DNA from: Atkinsonella hypoxylon
Taxonomy: Eukaryota > Ascomycota > Sordariomycetes > Hypocreales > Clavicipitaceae
DNA length: 64,000 nt
Assembly: GCA_000729835.1 (NCBI GenBank)
Contig: JFHB01000031.1
Location: 173,196 to 237,195, forward strand
Direction: 5' to 3'
Shown in pieces: positions 54,445-64,000 of this stretch. Each line of letters opens with the position of its first letter. Positions within the stretch are counted from its first letter, which is position 1. Below the pieces are notes generated by a model. It searched no databases. It was not told the DNA's origin and saw nothing but the letters and a program-made list of their open reading frames with translations. The position numbers and the translations under genes are program-made.

Positions 54445-55416
54445 TCATGATCGGGGAGGATTCAAAACCCTCCAGTCGGGAAACAAAAAACCAGTCCTAT
54501 CTTCGTCGGGCAAGTCTGCCCATTCTTGGCCAATATGTCCTTTTATTTCATCATAGAAGACCCTGTAAGCATCTCCGCCTAGATGAAGGCCATCTGGGAG
54601 CAGACTGTCCAGGCCGCTCTGTTGTCCATTGGCAGGAGACCCGAGCCAGGGACCGCCGGGCTCATGGTGTTGTTGCGTCATGCTGATGGCCTTGTCCATT
54701 ATCGCCTTCCAAAGATCGATCAAGATCACACCCGGATTCTCGCGCGCAACTTCACGAACTTTCTCCGAGTAGGAAGCCGAGGTCGCAAACGACCTTAGTC
54801 CCGATGCATGGCCATCTGCCATGTCCAGCTTTGTCACCTTGATCTCATCCACCGGAGGAGTCGTCACCAGCAATATATTAGGATTGTGCTCTTGAATATG
54901 TGGATGCTGGATAATATTGGTCAAATTCTCCTTGAACTGGTCAATAGGCACGTGCTGAGTCGAAGTTGGCAATGGGAGTACTGCATCGTTGGCTCCGAAA
55001 AGGATGACCTTTTCTCAGGAAATTGATCAGTGTGAAGTCTGCAAGCACAAACGAGCTTTTGGAGGATACGTACAAGATACTTCATCTTGGGGCCTGACGT
55101 TGTTGGCTTGGGAAATATTTCCGGTAGGTATTTGACAGCATTGGCAGTATTCCAGCCCGAGAACCCGCGATTGACCACGTCAAGGCGCCGGATGAAGCCT
55201 GCAATTCTTATGAGTGACGTAGACAAGGCCATCCGTAGAACAGGAGGAATAGTTACGGGACTGAAGTTTTGCGTGCATGGAAAAGCCATGTTCAGTATCG
55301 ACACACTGCTGCAACAATGAATCGCCAAACAGGACGAGCTGAGGATATGGAGCCTGGCCAGCGGTCAACGCTGCACGTGAGGTTTGTAATACATGAGTTT
55401 GCTCACTCACGGCCAT
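54445..55416 (-). CDS. IAH1: SGNH/GDSL esterase, isoamyl acetate-hydrolysing type (IAH1-like)
   Basis: Four exons, 55416-55411, 55353-55257, 55198-55074 and 55008-54445, give about 263 residues. The first coding exon is only six bases (ATGGCC) before a good donor (gtgagt). SGNH blocks appear in order: block I FGDSL with the nucleophile Ser, block II RGFSGWNT (Gly), block III FGANDA (Asn) and block V LPDGLHLGGDAY with the catalytic Asp and His. Introns of 57, 58 and 65 bp all keep phase and restore conserved sequence. Yeast Iah1 hydrolyses acetate esters such as isoamyl acetate; the substrate of this homologue is inferred. An unspliced ATG-GCC start would insert 19 residues before the conserved APYPQLVLFGDS, which argues for the micro-exon. 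Confidence 0.87.
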
Positions 55417-56114
55417 TTTTACTTGGTGGATGCTTGGAAGGGCAACAGTTGTCACTTTTCGCGCCTTTGGTCTCAGGACTATGATGTTGTTCGGGATTGC
55501 GTCTTTTGTGATACAGAACGGTTTGTGCCGGGTCTGTAAGTGGAGTAGTCCGAAGGGACGCTCTCAGACATCATTCTCAGACATCATGCATGTCCTTCCT
55601 TGATGGGATTTTCGCCATATGAAGCATATGGCTTTGCGCAATGGTGAGCTAGCGAGTGAAGTCTAGGACCATATGAAGTCGGCTTTGGAGCTGGGTGAGA
55701 GGTCTACGACCCTTCCAGCCTATGATTCCATAGAAGAAGAGGTTCAATTGAAGCCATATTTGAAAGTGACGTCTTCAATAATAATAATAGTCCCGACCCT
55801 GCTGCATTTGAGGTCTGGAGGTGGGGTTAAATGTTAATTGGTATCCGCGAGTCAGGGTGAGTGACGCGGGACAACCATTCACCTTCGATATACGGCTTAT
55901 CGATAAACCGTTCCCGCGCAGAGCAATCTCTCTCTCTCTTTTTTTTATTTTTTTTTTTTTTTTTTAAGGCCAGCCAAAAACTTCGGTCGTCATGTATGTA
56001 CTTCAAACTAACTAGCCCTCAACCGCCGCCGATCCTCTTGCCTTGCCGCTACCACCACTGCTACGCCAGCTTGAGCTCGGCTTCAAGGCTACATAGTCTT
56101 CAAGCATTGTAGCC
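55417..56114. promoter_or_regulatory. Divergent intergenic region IAH1-like / UTP10
   Basis: About 698 bp between two starts. A CT run followed by a long T tract (55927-55966) lies about 150 bp upstream of UTP10, typical of a fungal core promoter or leader. No other gene is seen. Confidence 0.5.
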
Positions 56115-59100
56115 ATGGCCACATCTCTCGCCGCGCAGCTGGCGCAGATTGCTGCCAACTCCAAGGCGACCCTCAATGTGAAGGCGCAAAAGGCTGCCCA
56201 TTCAAAGTCGTTGATTTGGGAGCCTCGGGTCGCTGCCTCACAAAGCTTCCAGACGCTTTATACCATATGTTATCCTGGATTTGAAGAGCTGTGCCAATTG
56301 GACAATCGATTCGTACGATTTCGGTCTACCATATTTAGCGAAGAAAGCCAAACCCAAGATCGTTCTCAGCTGTCCGCCTCTGACAATGATGAACTAGATC
56401 GTCACATAGAGGCGTTTTTGCGCCTGGCTGGGAGTAGGATAAGGCTAATGCCCGCCATCAAATCCATTGAGTGGTTGATTCGTCGATTCCGGTATGGCTG
56501 CTCACAGTATCAAATTCGTGAAGAATGAACAGACCTTGCCTGACAATTTGACCTAGCATTCACGAAGAGAATACAGCTCTTATGCTGATGTCTTTTTTGC
56601 CTTACCACACCCTCCCTACCTTTACGACCCTTTTGTCCATTTTGCCATCAAGACTGCCCTATGACTTCCGATTTCTCGACCCATATCTTCGATCTCTCAC
56701 TAATCCACCAAGATCGATTCTGGTTCACCAAGCAGTTCAGCATCCCGAATTTCTTTCTTCAATCTCTGAATATACCCTCGAGTCCTGCAGGCGGCAATGT
56801 CAGTACCCAGCTCTGATTGTATTCTGGGGAGGTATCATGACTGAAGCTGTCAATGGCATGCTTGGTAAAACGAGGTCTGGACGCGCTGCTGTGCAGAGTG
56901 ACAATACGCAAGCTTTGCTGCACAGGTTGGGGCCCATTTTCGCCGAATCTCTCGTGATGAAGAACGTCCCCAGCTTACAGATTGCCTCATACATGGCCAT
57001 GGCTATATTCGTCTCACGGGGAAATCTGGAGGATGTCGCAGTAACAGCTTTCATGCAACAAACAGTTCTTGGCTGGACACACGAAACTGTACGACCTGGG
57101 CTCGTTTGCCTCGCTATCATGGCGCAGTTTAGATCAGCAAAGCAAATGAACAGCAAAGTCACTAAAGCGCTCATGAAAGTACAAGATATCGGCCCTCTGC
57201 TAGTGGACATTGGTCGAGAGCGCAGAGTTGATAAGTTGGCCAATGGGCTTTGTCTGGCACTGATTGAGAGATTAACCAAAAAGGGAGACTCACGTGGCCT
57301 GCCTACTATCATGTCGATCTTAGGAAGCCAGGTTCTAAAGGACAAGCAGATCACTGTCATATTCAAGTCACTGCTCCTCACCGCTTTGAAGCTCGACGAC
57401 GACAACGACCAAGGCGGCATACTACGACGAGAACTGGGATCGGCCCTCATTGCCCTATCACAGACCACTGGGAAGTCAGGCAACATTATCCAATCCGTGA
57501 TACAGGACGTTGAATTCGACATCGAAGAACTTGAGATGAAATTGGATCTGTCTTTTAGAACCAGGAAGCTACCAATGACTGAAGTAACGGGCAGTGAAGA
57601 GGCGCCACAGGTCGCGAAGTCTCAGGATCTGGGTATTGCTATTGAAGATCTGTCGTCCAAAAAATCCGAAGGACTCCCGAAATGTCTTTTGCCAGAGCCG
57701 ACCGAGCCATTCGAAGAATTTAGTCACTTGTTCTTTTCTATCGTATCCGAGAGCTCTCAACAGATTGGCCTACTGTCCAAGTTTGACGACATCCCTGCAT
57801 TGAGACGCAAAGCAGCTTTCCAGGATTGTACATACTTCAGCTTCTTTGTTCGAATTTGGTGTGGCCCGTATCCTGCCCTCGCTCGAATGGCCGCTCTGAA
57901 CATGGCCCAGAAACGATTACAATCAAGTGACGAGATCAAGGTCGACGTTCAATTTCTTATTCCGTACGCCATTACTGCTCTCAGCGATCCATCGAAACGA
58001 GTCCGCCAAGCTGCGGCTCATCTTGTTGCCGCCATCTCGAAATCATATGTACCTCCTGTCTCAGTCAAGTTGAAGTTGTGGGGTGACTCCCTATATGGAA
58101 AAGGTGAAATTAAGAGTGTGTTGTCTCCTAGTGTTATAGCCAGGTTGTTGCATCTACAAATTCTACCCAGTGCTGAGGAATGTGTCATGGACCCCGAACA
58201 TGTCTCTTTTGTTCTTAAAACCGTTATTGAGCAGGGAAGATACCAGGTCCTCCCTCAACCGGCTCTGGACAAAAGAGATCATATGAGTCAATCAAACAGG
58301 TTGGCAGTGCTCTCATTCTTTGCTGCTCATGCTGAGTCCACGCCCTTACTACTTGTCAAGGACAGGCTATTGAAGTCCCTAAATCAAGTCAAGGGTGTTG
58401 GTAGCACGACCAGAACTCAGGTTATGTTGCCGTTATTGAGATGGTGGGCCAACCTCAGCGAGGATGAAATCACCAAACGGTGTAGCGTTGAGCAGGTGGA
58501 TGCAGCAGTCCTAGACTCACGGTTTGTTGACGTCACTGTGCCAAATGATACAGATGGCATAAGTACACTTATTGAATTGGTTCAGGGCGCCAGTCAACAA
58601 CATAGAACCAACCTCATGCAGGCCATTTTCGGTCGGATTAAGCAAATGTGGTCTCACATGAAGGATGAGATTAAATTCAGTGTCGCTGAGCAATGCCTTT
58701 TAATTTCACATGGTCCCCCGGCCTCGACCGAGACAAAGTCTGTGGTCCCTGCTGAGGCAGCTGACTTGCTTCGAGTCGTTCCTCTCACGACAGAAATCCT
58801 CTCATTCTTCCTTGATACAGTCCAAACTAGCACTAAGATGGTAACGGAACCACTTCCTAACAAGAGACGAAGAACAAGCTCCTCCGACGCCAACAGAATC
58901 TTGATTACTCAAGTTACACCTGAACTCAGCGAAGCTTTGCGCAAACTTACGTTTGTCCTGCAGCTGGTCGATAACTCAGACCCAATGTGTCACCCCGAAT
59001 TGTTTGACAATTTATTCACAACCCTGTCGGAGTTACAGCACTTCAGGACTGTGGTGGGCTCAGAACTCGGATATTTGCAAAATCTCATTCTTCACAGTCT

Positions 59101-61655
59101 CTTAGCTATGATGCCTGCTTACAAAGCAGATAAGAAGTTAAAGATTGACAGCTCCGGCGGCTACGGCGATTTGCTTGTCAACTGTATCCAAAAGTCGTCC
59201 AGCCCGGTTGTTCAGAATGCAGCTCTGCTCCTGGTGGCCAATTTGGCCACAACAGCTCCGAGTCTTGTTCTGCACAGCGTGATGCCCATCTTTACCTTCA
59301 TGGGCACCTCAGTCCTGCGACAAGGCGACGACTATTCTGCCCATGTAGTTGCTCAAACTATCAAGGAGGTGATTCCTCCGCTCATTGAGTCTCTTCGCAA
59401 GGGCAAGAATAGTCCAGTTGCTGGCGCATCGCATATTCTCGTGAGTTTCACTACGGCCTATGAACACATACCAGCGCATAGACGCCAAGGACTCTTTGTA
59501 GCCCTTGTCGAAACACTTGGGCCTCGAGAGTTTCTTTTCGCTCTGGTCAGCATGTTGGTTGATCGTTATGATACTAGCGAGGCGCTGCTTTCTTTTATCG
59601 TTGAGCTCCTGAACAACTTTGACATCAAGACGCAACTTGAGACATTGGTCAAGTTGGTGGACCTCGTGACAGACCTCTTCAAGCCCAAGCCAAGCATGTC
59701 TCTGGTATTGTTCGGCATCAGCGAAGACGCTGATAAGAAGGATTACGAAAAAGCTGCTCTGCGACAACTTTCAGCTCTTCCCAGCTTTTTATCCAACAAA
59801 AAACTTCGATCCCAAATCATCAAGCTAGCCGATCGTGAGCATATGGATGCTGCCGAGGTGCGTGAGCTGTATGCCTCGCTCCTAGAGAAGATCCTCGTCT
59901 TGGCCGATACTGTCAAGCCAAATAAGGCCTTGCACGGAAAATGTGGCTCTGCCCTGTCCAACTTGCTCAACCTGCTGTCCATTGCCGAGTTTATCAAGGC
60001 TGTGGAGGACTTGTTGGACAGACCGGATCTAGGCCTGCGACAGAAGGTCCTCCGTGCCCTGGAGGTGCGTGTCGAGGCCGAGGGCAATACCGACCCTACT
60101 TCCCGCGATGCGCTTCTTGCTTTCCTGCCGCAACTCACGGCCGCTATTCGGGAATCTCCAGATATGCGTTACAAACATACTGCAGTCACCTGCGTGGATA
60201 AAATTGCAGAAAAATATGGCAAGAAGGACGTGGAAGCTGTTGTTGCCGCTGCTGAGACCATTGCTGGTCCACACTGTTTAGGACAGGGGGAACAACGTCT
60301 CCGTGTCATGGCTCTGTTGTGCTTGACGTCATTGGTTGATGTGCTTCAAGACGCAGTAGTGCCAATTTTGCCCGTGGCTATTCCTCATGCTGTTACGTAT
60401 TTAGAAGCCAGCTCGAAGGAGGAAACCGTGGACGTGGAGCTGCACTCTGCTTGTTACGGTTTCCTCAGCTCTTTGGCGGAGCATCTGCCGTATATGCTGT
60501 CAACACACGTTGATAAAATCCTCGAGGTATCATACCAGTCGGCTGAATCAAATTTGGATGATGAGGCAACAGAAAGCAGAACTACTTGTCTGGAAGTATT
60601 AGCTACAAAACTGGATGCCAAGGAACTTTTCGCCGGATTGGACCGCAACTGGGACAAGGCTATGGGAGCAGGGTTCACGGTAAGTGTTGGCGGCCCAGTG
60701 TGGAGGGCTTCTTTTCATATACAAGGTTTGCTAATTTTCAAATTCTCAGGCCATGGCAGAGTTTCTCTCCATGCTCTCCTTTGCTATTGACAAGCACAAC
60801 AAGTCTACAATTACAAAGAATACGACAGTGCTCTATAGCATTCTGATGAATGCATTCGATCTGCGTCGACAGGTTCTCTGCAGAGAGGAAAAGACAGAAT
60901 TGACTCTCGGCAAAGTGGCTCATATTGAATCAACGCTCAATGACACTGCTCTGAGGATGATTTACAAACTCAATGATGCTGCATTCCGACCGCTGTTCGC
61001 CCAAATAGTCGAATGGGCCCGTAGTGGATTATCGAAGAAGGACCAGGTTGGACGAACTTTACGACAATATAGTTTGTATGGGTTCCTCCATACTTTCTTT
61101 GGGAATCTCAAGTCGATTGTCACCAACTATGCCACGTATGTGCTGGATGACGCGGTCAAGATTCTTGGAGCTCTTGACCCCAAGTCAGTTGATGATGGTC
61201 AAATATGGAGTCGAGTGCTGCAGGTTCTGGCCACTTGCTTTGCGCATGACCAAGACGACTTCTGGCAGGCCCCAGCACACTTTGGAGCCGTGGCGCCCGT
61301 TCTCCTGGACCAATTGTTGCATGCAAGCTCGGTCGATGTCTCTCAGCATGTTATCCCAGCTGTGGTGGAGTTAGCTGCAGCTGCTGACTCGCAGGCACAC
61401 CAAAAGGAGATCAATGGCAGATTATTGAAGTACCTCAAATCAGAGCAAACGGCAGTGCGACTTGCGGCAGTCAAGTGCGAGCAAGAACTAACAGATCGCT
61501 TGGGAGAGGAGTGGCTGTTGATGTTGCATGAGATGCTGCCTCGCATCAGTGAATTGCAAGAGGATGATGACGAGGTTGTTGAGAGGGAGACACACAGATG
61601 GATTGTCAAGATTGAGGAAGTGTTGGGGGAAAGACTTGATGCCATGTTGCAATGA
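56115..61655 (+). CDS. UTP10: U3 snoRNP protein UTP10 (HEATR1), SSU processome
   Basis: Three exons, 56115-56491, 56557-60679 and 60750-61655, give about 1801 residues, the usual family length. The N-terminus MATSLAAQLAQIAANSKATLNVKAQ... (t-UTP-type start) and RIRLMPAIKSIEWLIRRFRIHEENT are strongly characteristic; the latter is rebuilt across the first intron (65 bp). Almost the whole protein is alpha-solenoid (HEAT-like repeats), with the BP28CT domain in the last exon (AEFLSMLSFAID...LYSILMNAFDLRRQ). It belongs to the t-UTP/UTP-A complex that binds the 5' ETS of pre-rRNA and is needed for 18S processing and rDNA transcription in the nucleolus. A KRRRTS segment near 58863 (codons) may be a nuclear signal. 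Confidence 0.96.
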
Positions 61656-62363
61656 CCAAGGGGAGGGGGGACGGAAGTGTAAGTTTTTTTGGCGATTGGG
61701 GGGGGCCGGGGGGGGGGGCAGGGGATATGTTGTATATGGCGCAATATGACGCATATTTGGAGTTTTTTAGAAACATCTTTAACGGTGGCAAATGAACGCC
61801 GGCATGTTTTTACTTTTTTTTTTTTCCTATATGGCATGGTGCTTAACTTTTGACTCATGAATTTTTATGAAGTCATTCTCAGTAGCGCTGACATTGGAGC
61901 ATTGGAATATTGATGTAAGGGGAGAGGATTGATGACCATTGCGCGCCAACCTGGTTTTTGGTGGCTCTGACCAGCCTGCCATGGATTGTATGACAGTTCG
62001 TCACTCTACGTAGAGTTCTATCACTATGTTTGTACTGTCATTCCAGAGTTTACTCTTACTCTTACAAGCTGTTCACCAGGAACCGGGTTAGCGCGCGATG
62101 GTAGGTACAGTGGGTTATGGTTATAGCTAGGTGGGTACCTTGGAAAACGGCTGGTCCAGTTACCACCAACTTGGACTCTCGCAAGAACGACTTCGGTTAG
62201 GATTGCCATTTCTGTACATGATAGACCCCTCTGGCCCAATGGAGGAAGGGCGCCGTTGCAGCGCTGGCGCGACTACCCTGTAGGATCGGAAGGCGGAAGG
62301 TGGAAGGTGGAAGGAAGGTGGTACGGCTTTGCTTCGCTGCGGTTGCCGTCGGGATGGGTCTGA

Positions 62364-62543
62364 CTAACCACAATCGTCACAGCTGTGGTCGCCGTCGTTG
62401 AGTCTTGGGTATTGTCTGGTTTCCTTCCTGGCCAACAATGCTTTGCGCTCGGTGCACTTTTTAGGGTCAAACTCATTATCCTTTCCGCTTATAAGGTTTT
62501 CTTGTTGTATCTTATTTGCAATTTGGGCCCCTTGACGAGCCAT
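62364..62543 (-). CDS. Possible small ORF (59 residues), doubtful
   Basis: An ATG-initiated frame encodes MARQGAQIANKIQQENLISG then a charged stretch ending NDGDHSCDDCG. The composition is unlike the surrounding repeats and it has three Cys, but I recognise no family, no signal peptide and no clear splice partners. A donor-like gttagt overlaps the stop. It may be a chance frame or an exon of a larger gene. Confidence 0.18.
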   Translation of the reverse strand: MARQGAQIANKIQQENLISGKDNEFDPKKCTERKALLARKETRQYPRLNDGDHSCDDCG

Positions 62544-63038
62544 GATCTCGTACAGGTATACCATAGCAAGCTTGTTGGCTGCGTAGATCACTTGTCCCGT
62601 GAAATCTGACAACAAGCAAGCGGTGCTTCTCGACAAGGGAACTTCATTAACGATCTAGGTATAATGAATGCCTTAAGCTTGGGCCTAGTTGCCGCGATGG
62701 GAAGGGATGGGTGGCCATGAGATGAATTTTGCATCTTGACTAAAACACCAGCTTGCTCGTCGTCAGTCGTCAGGCATGGGCATGGACGTGACCGAAGAAA
62801 GGGGAGTCGGTCATTTCTCTCCGTACAACGGGGCCACCAGGCCGGAGATGGACGACCAAAACGTTGTCGGGCTAGTTATAGTTGGTTCGTTACTTGAATA
62901 GTGCTCGATTTGTCAGGCGCTCTTGCAACGCAGGTGCCACGCGGTATCATGGCGGCGCCACGGAAGGGCATAGGGGTTCAGCACCTCCCGACGTGTGGGT
63001 GCGGGTCGCGGGCCAAGCAGGGCCTGCTTGGTGCCGAT

Positions 63039-63062
63039 GACTGACTGACTGACTGACTGACT
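63039..63062. repeat. (CTGA)n tetranucleotide repeat
   Basis: About six tandem CTGA units. Non-coding. Confidence 0.8.
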
Positions 63063-64000
63063 GCACAGTCGGACAATGCCCTCTCGTCCTCTCGTCCGTC
63101 TACGCGGGGAGGCCATGTGATGACGATGCTCCATCTCCAGACTGCAATCTATGCCGTCGCAGTCTCCGTCGGCTCCTCAGCCGCCGTGCTTGTCATATGA
63201 CTGACCAATGTCGAAATCCCATCCCATAACTACCGTGCCGTACCATACGGAATACACGACACGACAACATACAGCCAAGCATGGACGCATGAATTAGCCG
63301 GACCGGCAAAACCGCTCCCTTCTCGCCGTGGCCGATGCCATGGCCCAAGTAGACCCACCTTGATGAGAATCCGATCGATCATTTTGCACGCATCGTCGCA
63401 AGATGGTTGGTTGGCCGAGTGAGACAAGTTGTCTCCACGCAATGGATGGGTTTCGTCGCCCGCCTGGAACAGCTGGACCGGGGTCAGTCCTATTCCTGAG
63501 GCGTACGGAGTACGGAGTAGCTCAACTCTATTTGCTTTGTCAGCGACGAAAGGCGATGCCGATGAATCAGTAAATAGCAGATTGCACAAACTTGGCCAGT
63601 TGTAGGTAGGGTGGATGGGATGGGTGTCTTGCGTACTGTATACGGCGTAAGTACGGAATACTGTCTGTTGGAAATGCCTCTGTGCTGTCTGTCTGGTTTG
63701 TGTTGTGTTCCGAGGACGAACGATGATGCTGTCTGTGGTATTGAGAGGTTCTAGACTTGTGTTTGGTCTGGTTTGGTCTGGTTTGGTCTGGTACGGTACG
63801 TCGCAGGGTCCCTGTCGTCCCTCCTCCAGTCGCGTCTCTGGCGTCTCTCCCGCTGTTGGGCCCCTGGCCTGTTACCGCCCGTCCTGCACCTGCACCACCG
63901 TTGTGACGAGTCGCCGGCATGGCGCAGTGCCACGCAGCTGTGCGAGTTGCAGGTGTTAGTGTCTGGTGCTGGGCAGTTTGGTGGGCGTTGTTGGGGGGGG

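Larger units (their letters stand above)
61656..64000. other. Repeat-dotted region without a convincing gene
   Basis: About 2.3 kb after UTP10. It has G-runs (61697-61720), a GGAAGGT repeat (about 62290-62320), a (CTGA)n tract (about 63039-63062), TGGTTTGGTC repeats (about 63757-63792) and TACGGAGTA-type motifs (63504-63519, 63641-63660). Open frames are short or compositionally repetitive. The one small frame I could not dismiss is listed separately. The right end may be the upstream region of a gene beyond the window. Confidence 0.5.

Noticed and set aside
63039..63062. CRISPR-like or satellite array
   Set aside because: It is a plain (CTGA)n microsatellite without spacers; the organism is eukaryotic.
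63230..63920. Two minus-strand frames of about 118 codons near the right edge
   Set aside because: Built largely from TGGTTTGG-type and TACGGAGTA repeats; no family features.

Overview
This window is nuclear DNA from a filamentous ascomycete. Genes carry short introns (about 55-210 bp, GT..AG, with CTAAC/CTGAC-like branch sites), exons are compact and moderately GC-rich, genes sit on both strands, and intergenic DNA is full of A/T homopolymers and short TAGGTACC- and TACGGAGTA-type repeats. Protein content (Sordariomycete-type UTP10, MSS51, PKA and LysM proteins) suggests Sordariomycetes, probably Hypocreales; this placement is inference. I see no plasmid, phage, CRISPR, rRNA or tRNA.

Layout. 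1.6-3.4 kb: CENP-B-type DNA-binding protein (+). 4.7-7.3 kb: PXA-domain protein (-), with one 898-bp intron. 7.9-9.5 kb: MSS51-like mitochondrial factor (-), divergent from RSE1/SF3b3 (+, 9.8-13.9 kb). 14.1-15.0 kb: RING-like/LysM/UBA-like protein (-), divergent from an NSRP1-like splicing regulator (+). 17.2-17.5 kb: TIM13 (-), divergent from a VIP36/Emp47-type lectin (+). 19.2-21.6 kb: repeat-dotted gene-poor stretch. 21.6-23.5 kb: PKA catalytic subunit (+). 24.6-26.7 kb: CorA-like membrane protein (+). 27.0-29.2 kb: LMBR1-domain protein (-), divergent from HAT1 (+). 31.6-32.7 kb: pyrroline-5-carboxylate reductase (-), divergent from CTK3 (+). 34.4-35.0 kb: mitoribosomal bL12m (-), divergent from the 14.8-kb intronless midasin gene (+). 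50.4-51.2 kb: an apparently frameshifted isochorismatase-like gene. 51.7-53.7 kb: conserved unknown protein (-). 54.4-55.4 kb: IAH1-like SGNH esterase (-), divergent from UTP10 (+, 56.1-61.7 kb). 61.7-64 kb: repeat-rich DNA with no convincing gene.

Most genes are housekeeping: pre-mRNA splicing (RSE1, NSRP1-like), CTD phosphorylation (CTK3), histone acetylation (HAT1), ribosome assembly (MDN1, UTP10), mitochondria (MSS51, TIM13, bL12m), secretory traffic (lectin), signalling (PKA) and proline synthesis. Seven head-to-head pairs share intergenic spacers of about 0.3-0.7 kb. I joined exons by checking donor, acceptor, phase and conserved protein context at every junction; no transcript data were available.

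I did not find a clear novel multi-gene system. The points most worth a second look are the disrupted isochorismatase gene (8-bp perfect tandem duplication), a possible cryptic retropepsin-like domain in the unknown protein at 51.7-53.7 kb, a GC-AG intron inside the zinc finger of the RING-like/LysM protein, the 898-bp intron, a two-codon uORF, and several micro- or mini-exons that automatic gene calling would miss.
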